In this document: positions 62,716 to 64,000 of the stretch, piece by piece
Position numbering within the stretch: the first letter of the stretch is position 1
Layout of the letters: every line of letters begins with the position of its first letter
Assembly: GCA_003550325.1 (NCBI GenBank)
Contig: QKWP01000062.1
Span: 475,688-539,687 of the forward strand
Direction: 5' to 3'
DNA from: Gigaspora rosea
Lineage: Eukaryota > Glomeromycota > Glomeromycetes > Diversisporales > Gigasporaceae
DNA: 64,000 nt
The notes under the pieces: model-generated
Database searches by the model: none
Seen by the model: the letters and a program-made list of their open reading frames with translations, nothing else
Told to the model about the DNA's origin: nothing
Position numbers and translations under genes: made by a program

Positions 62716-63819
62716 ATACATTTGCCATCTGCTTTGCTACTTGCTTTGTGCTACTTGTTTCACCATTTCTTTTGTACTTCTTTGCCATCTGCTTTTTCGT
62801 CTACCTTACTGTTTGCTTACTGTCTGCTTGTTATCGGTTTACCGCTTCTTTGGTGTTTGCGTGAATTTCGGTTTTCCTGGTATGATTTCATTGACGTGCT
62901 GCGCTTATGGTATGTTGCTTAAACTCGTATAAATCTCATTGCATTAGTGCTATTTCACCATTGGTCTATGTGGTTATACACGTATTCTTGGATTTCTAGG
63001 ATGTATTTTATTTTCGTTCATCGTTTTTGTTTTGCGACTTGTAAAGTAATTCTAATGCTTCTTTTTTTTCCAGCTTTTTAAGGCGTCTTCGTACTTTCTA
63101 GGACATATGATTTCTTTATTCCAGTTATTGGGCATATTTTGGAAAGTATGACTTTGGGCTGATTTATTGTTAACTTGTGAATTTTTTTTTCTTTTTACTA
63201 ACATTCTTTTCTTCTTTTTATGCGTCAGCTTTTTTCTGTGTTTGTGTAATTTTTGACTTTTCGTCACATCACTGATAATGGTCCTAGTTATTATATTGGT
63301 ATGGTATGTCATTAGTAGAGTTGAAATTTTTGATATGCCTTTGTAATTGCTTTTTTGAGTTTATGTAATTTATCACCATTTTTTTCTAGCACATTTTGAG
63401 CTCTTTAGGAGTTGTGGAGCGTATGTATTTGTGACTTTGTTGCAGTTTACTCTTTGCCACCAGTGATTAGATTTCTATCAGTGGCGGATTTTAACGTGTT
63501 TCATGAATTCGTTAGTTAGGGTTAGGGTGAGGTTCAGAGTATAAATGAGTTTGAATGAGTGTTTAAGCAAATAGAGCAAAGTGGAGACGATAGCTGAAGA
63601 AAGCGACTACAGTGTATTGCTGAGCATAAGTGAAGCAACACAAACTGTGCTGAATGTATATTTGCTGTAGCTAATAAAAAAGTTAAAATCGTAGCTCTTA
63701 AATAAAATATCATTTTTGCATAAGTAAGTGAAAAAAATCGTAATATTATCGATCACCTAATCCAGAGTGCACTGAAAAAACCGTAATACCATTGATTAAA
63801 TGATCCAGGGGTGCACCGC
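62716..63819. other. Intergenic DNA, no gene seen
   Basis: T-rich sequence with short TTTTTT-separated phrases. A TTAGGGTTAGGG run occurs at 63520-63533. No supported gene. Confidence 0.4.
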
Positions 63820-63829
63820 GGTGCAGGTG

Positions 63830-64000
63830 CACCAAAAATAAAACCCAAAAAAAATAAAAATTTGAATAAAAAAATAAAAAATAAAAAAAAATAAAAATTC
63901 GAATAAAAAAAAAATAAAAATAAAAATTTGAATAAAAAAAAATAAAATAAAAATTCGAATAAAAAAAAAAAATAAAAATAAAAATTCGAATAAAAAAAAA
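63830..64000. repeat. A-rich simple repeat at the window end
   Basis: Tandem AATAAAAATTCGAATAAAAA units of variable length continue past the window end. Confidence 0.85.

Noticed and set aside
62624..62932. Two overlapping Cys/Leu-rich open frames
   Set aside because: Both begin in a 17-bp minisatellite and show no domain; overlapping frames on one strand argue for repeat-driven openness.

Overview
The window looks like nuclear DNA of an arbuscular mycorrhizal fungus (Glomeromycotina) or a close early-diverging relative. This is an inference from very AT-rich DNA with short 50-90 nt spliceosomal introns, Sel1-type repeats, decayed kinase fragments, and dense, nested DNA transposons of kinds that are heavily amplified in these fungi. 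There is a 122-base assembly gap at 50430-50551. No rRNA or ordinary tRNA gene was seen. Layout: 0-10 kb holds decayed transposon pieces (a SWIM zinc-finger relic, a kinase relic) and several non-autonomous elements, two of them with clear 8-bp hAT-type target duplications (4545-6825 and 8053-9444). 10-16.4 kb is a Mutator-like (MULE) transposase pseudogene on the minus strand, cut open by a 3.3-kb element (11636-14933) with long inverted ends, a 9-bp target duplication and one intact 854-codon gene ending in a RING-like domain. 19.9-23.3 kb is a complete pogo/Tigger-type element whose transposase carries one frameshift. 24.1-26.1 kb is a relic of a second transposase-like family, and 27.6-29.4 kb is a tract of decayed Sel1 repeats. 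Two host-type genes stand out. At 33167-40293 a two-exon gene encodes a 2347-residue hybrid NRPS-PKS (C-A-PCP-KS-AT-ACP-TE) with nearly all catalytic residues in place, preceded by a 0.45-kb tandem duplication. At 45478-46839 a two-exon gene encodes a 423-residue secreted pepsin-like aspartic protease. No tailoring genes flank the synthase, so it appears to work alone as an iterative or single-module assembly line. 46.8-51.6 kb is repeat DNA, including inverted-repeat elements with short telomere-like CCCTAA runs in their centres. From 52.1 to 60.4 kb lies a hAT transposase pseudogene split by a 5.9-kb two-gene transposon (52701-58591). That element has 16-bp perfect inverted ends and an ATAT target duplication. 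It encodes an intact four-exon, 814-residue transposase-like protein with four embedded Sel1 repeats, and a convergent two-exon C2H2-finger protein. This two-gene element and the RING-bearing 3.3-kb element are the best candidates for undescribed systems here. The last 3.5 kb holds a large palindrome, a possible tRNA-derived repeat and simple repeats.
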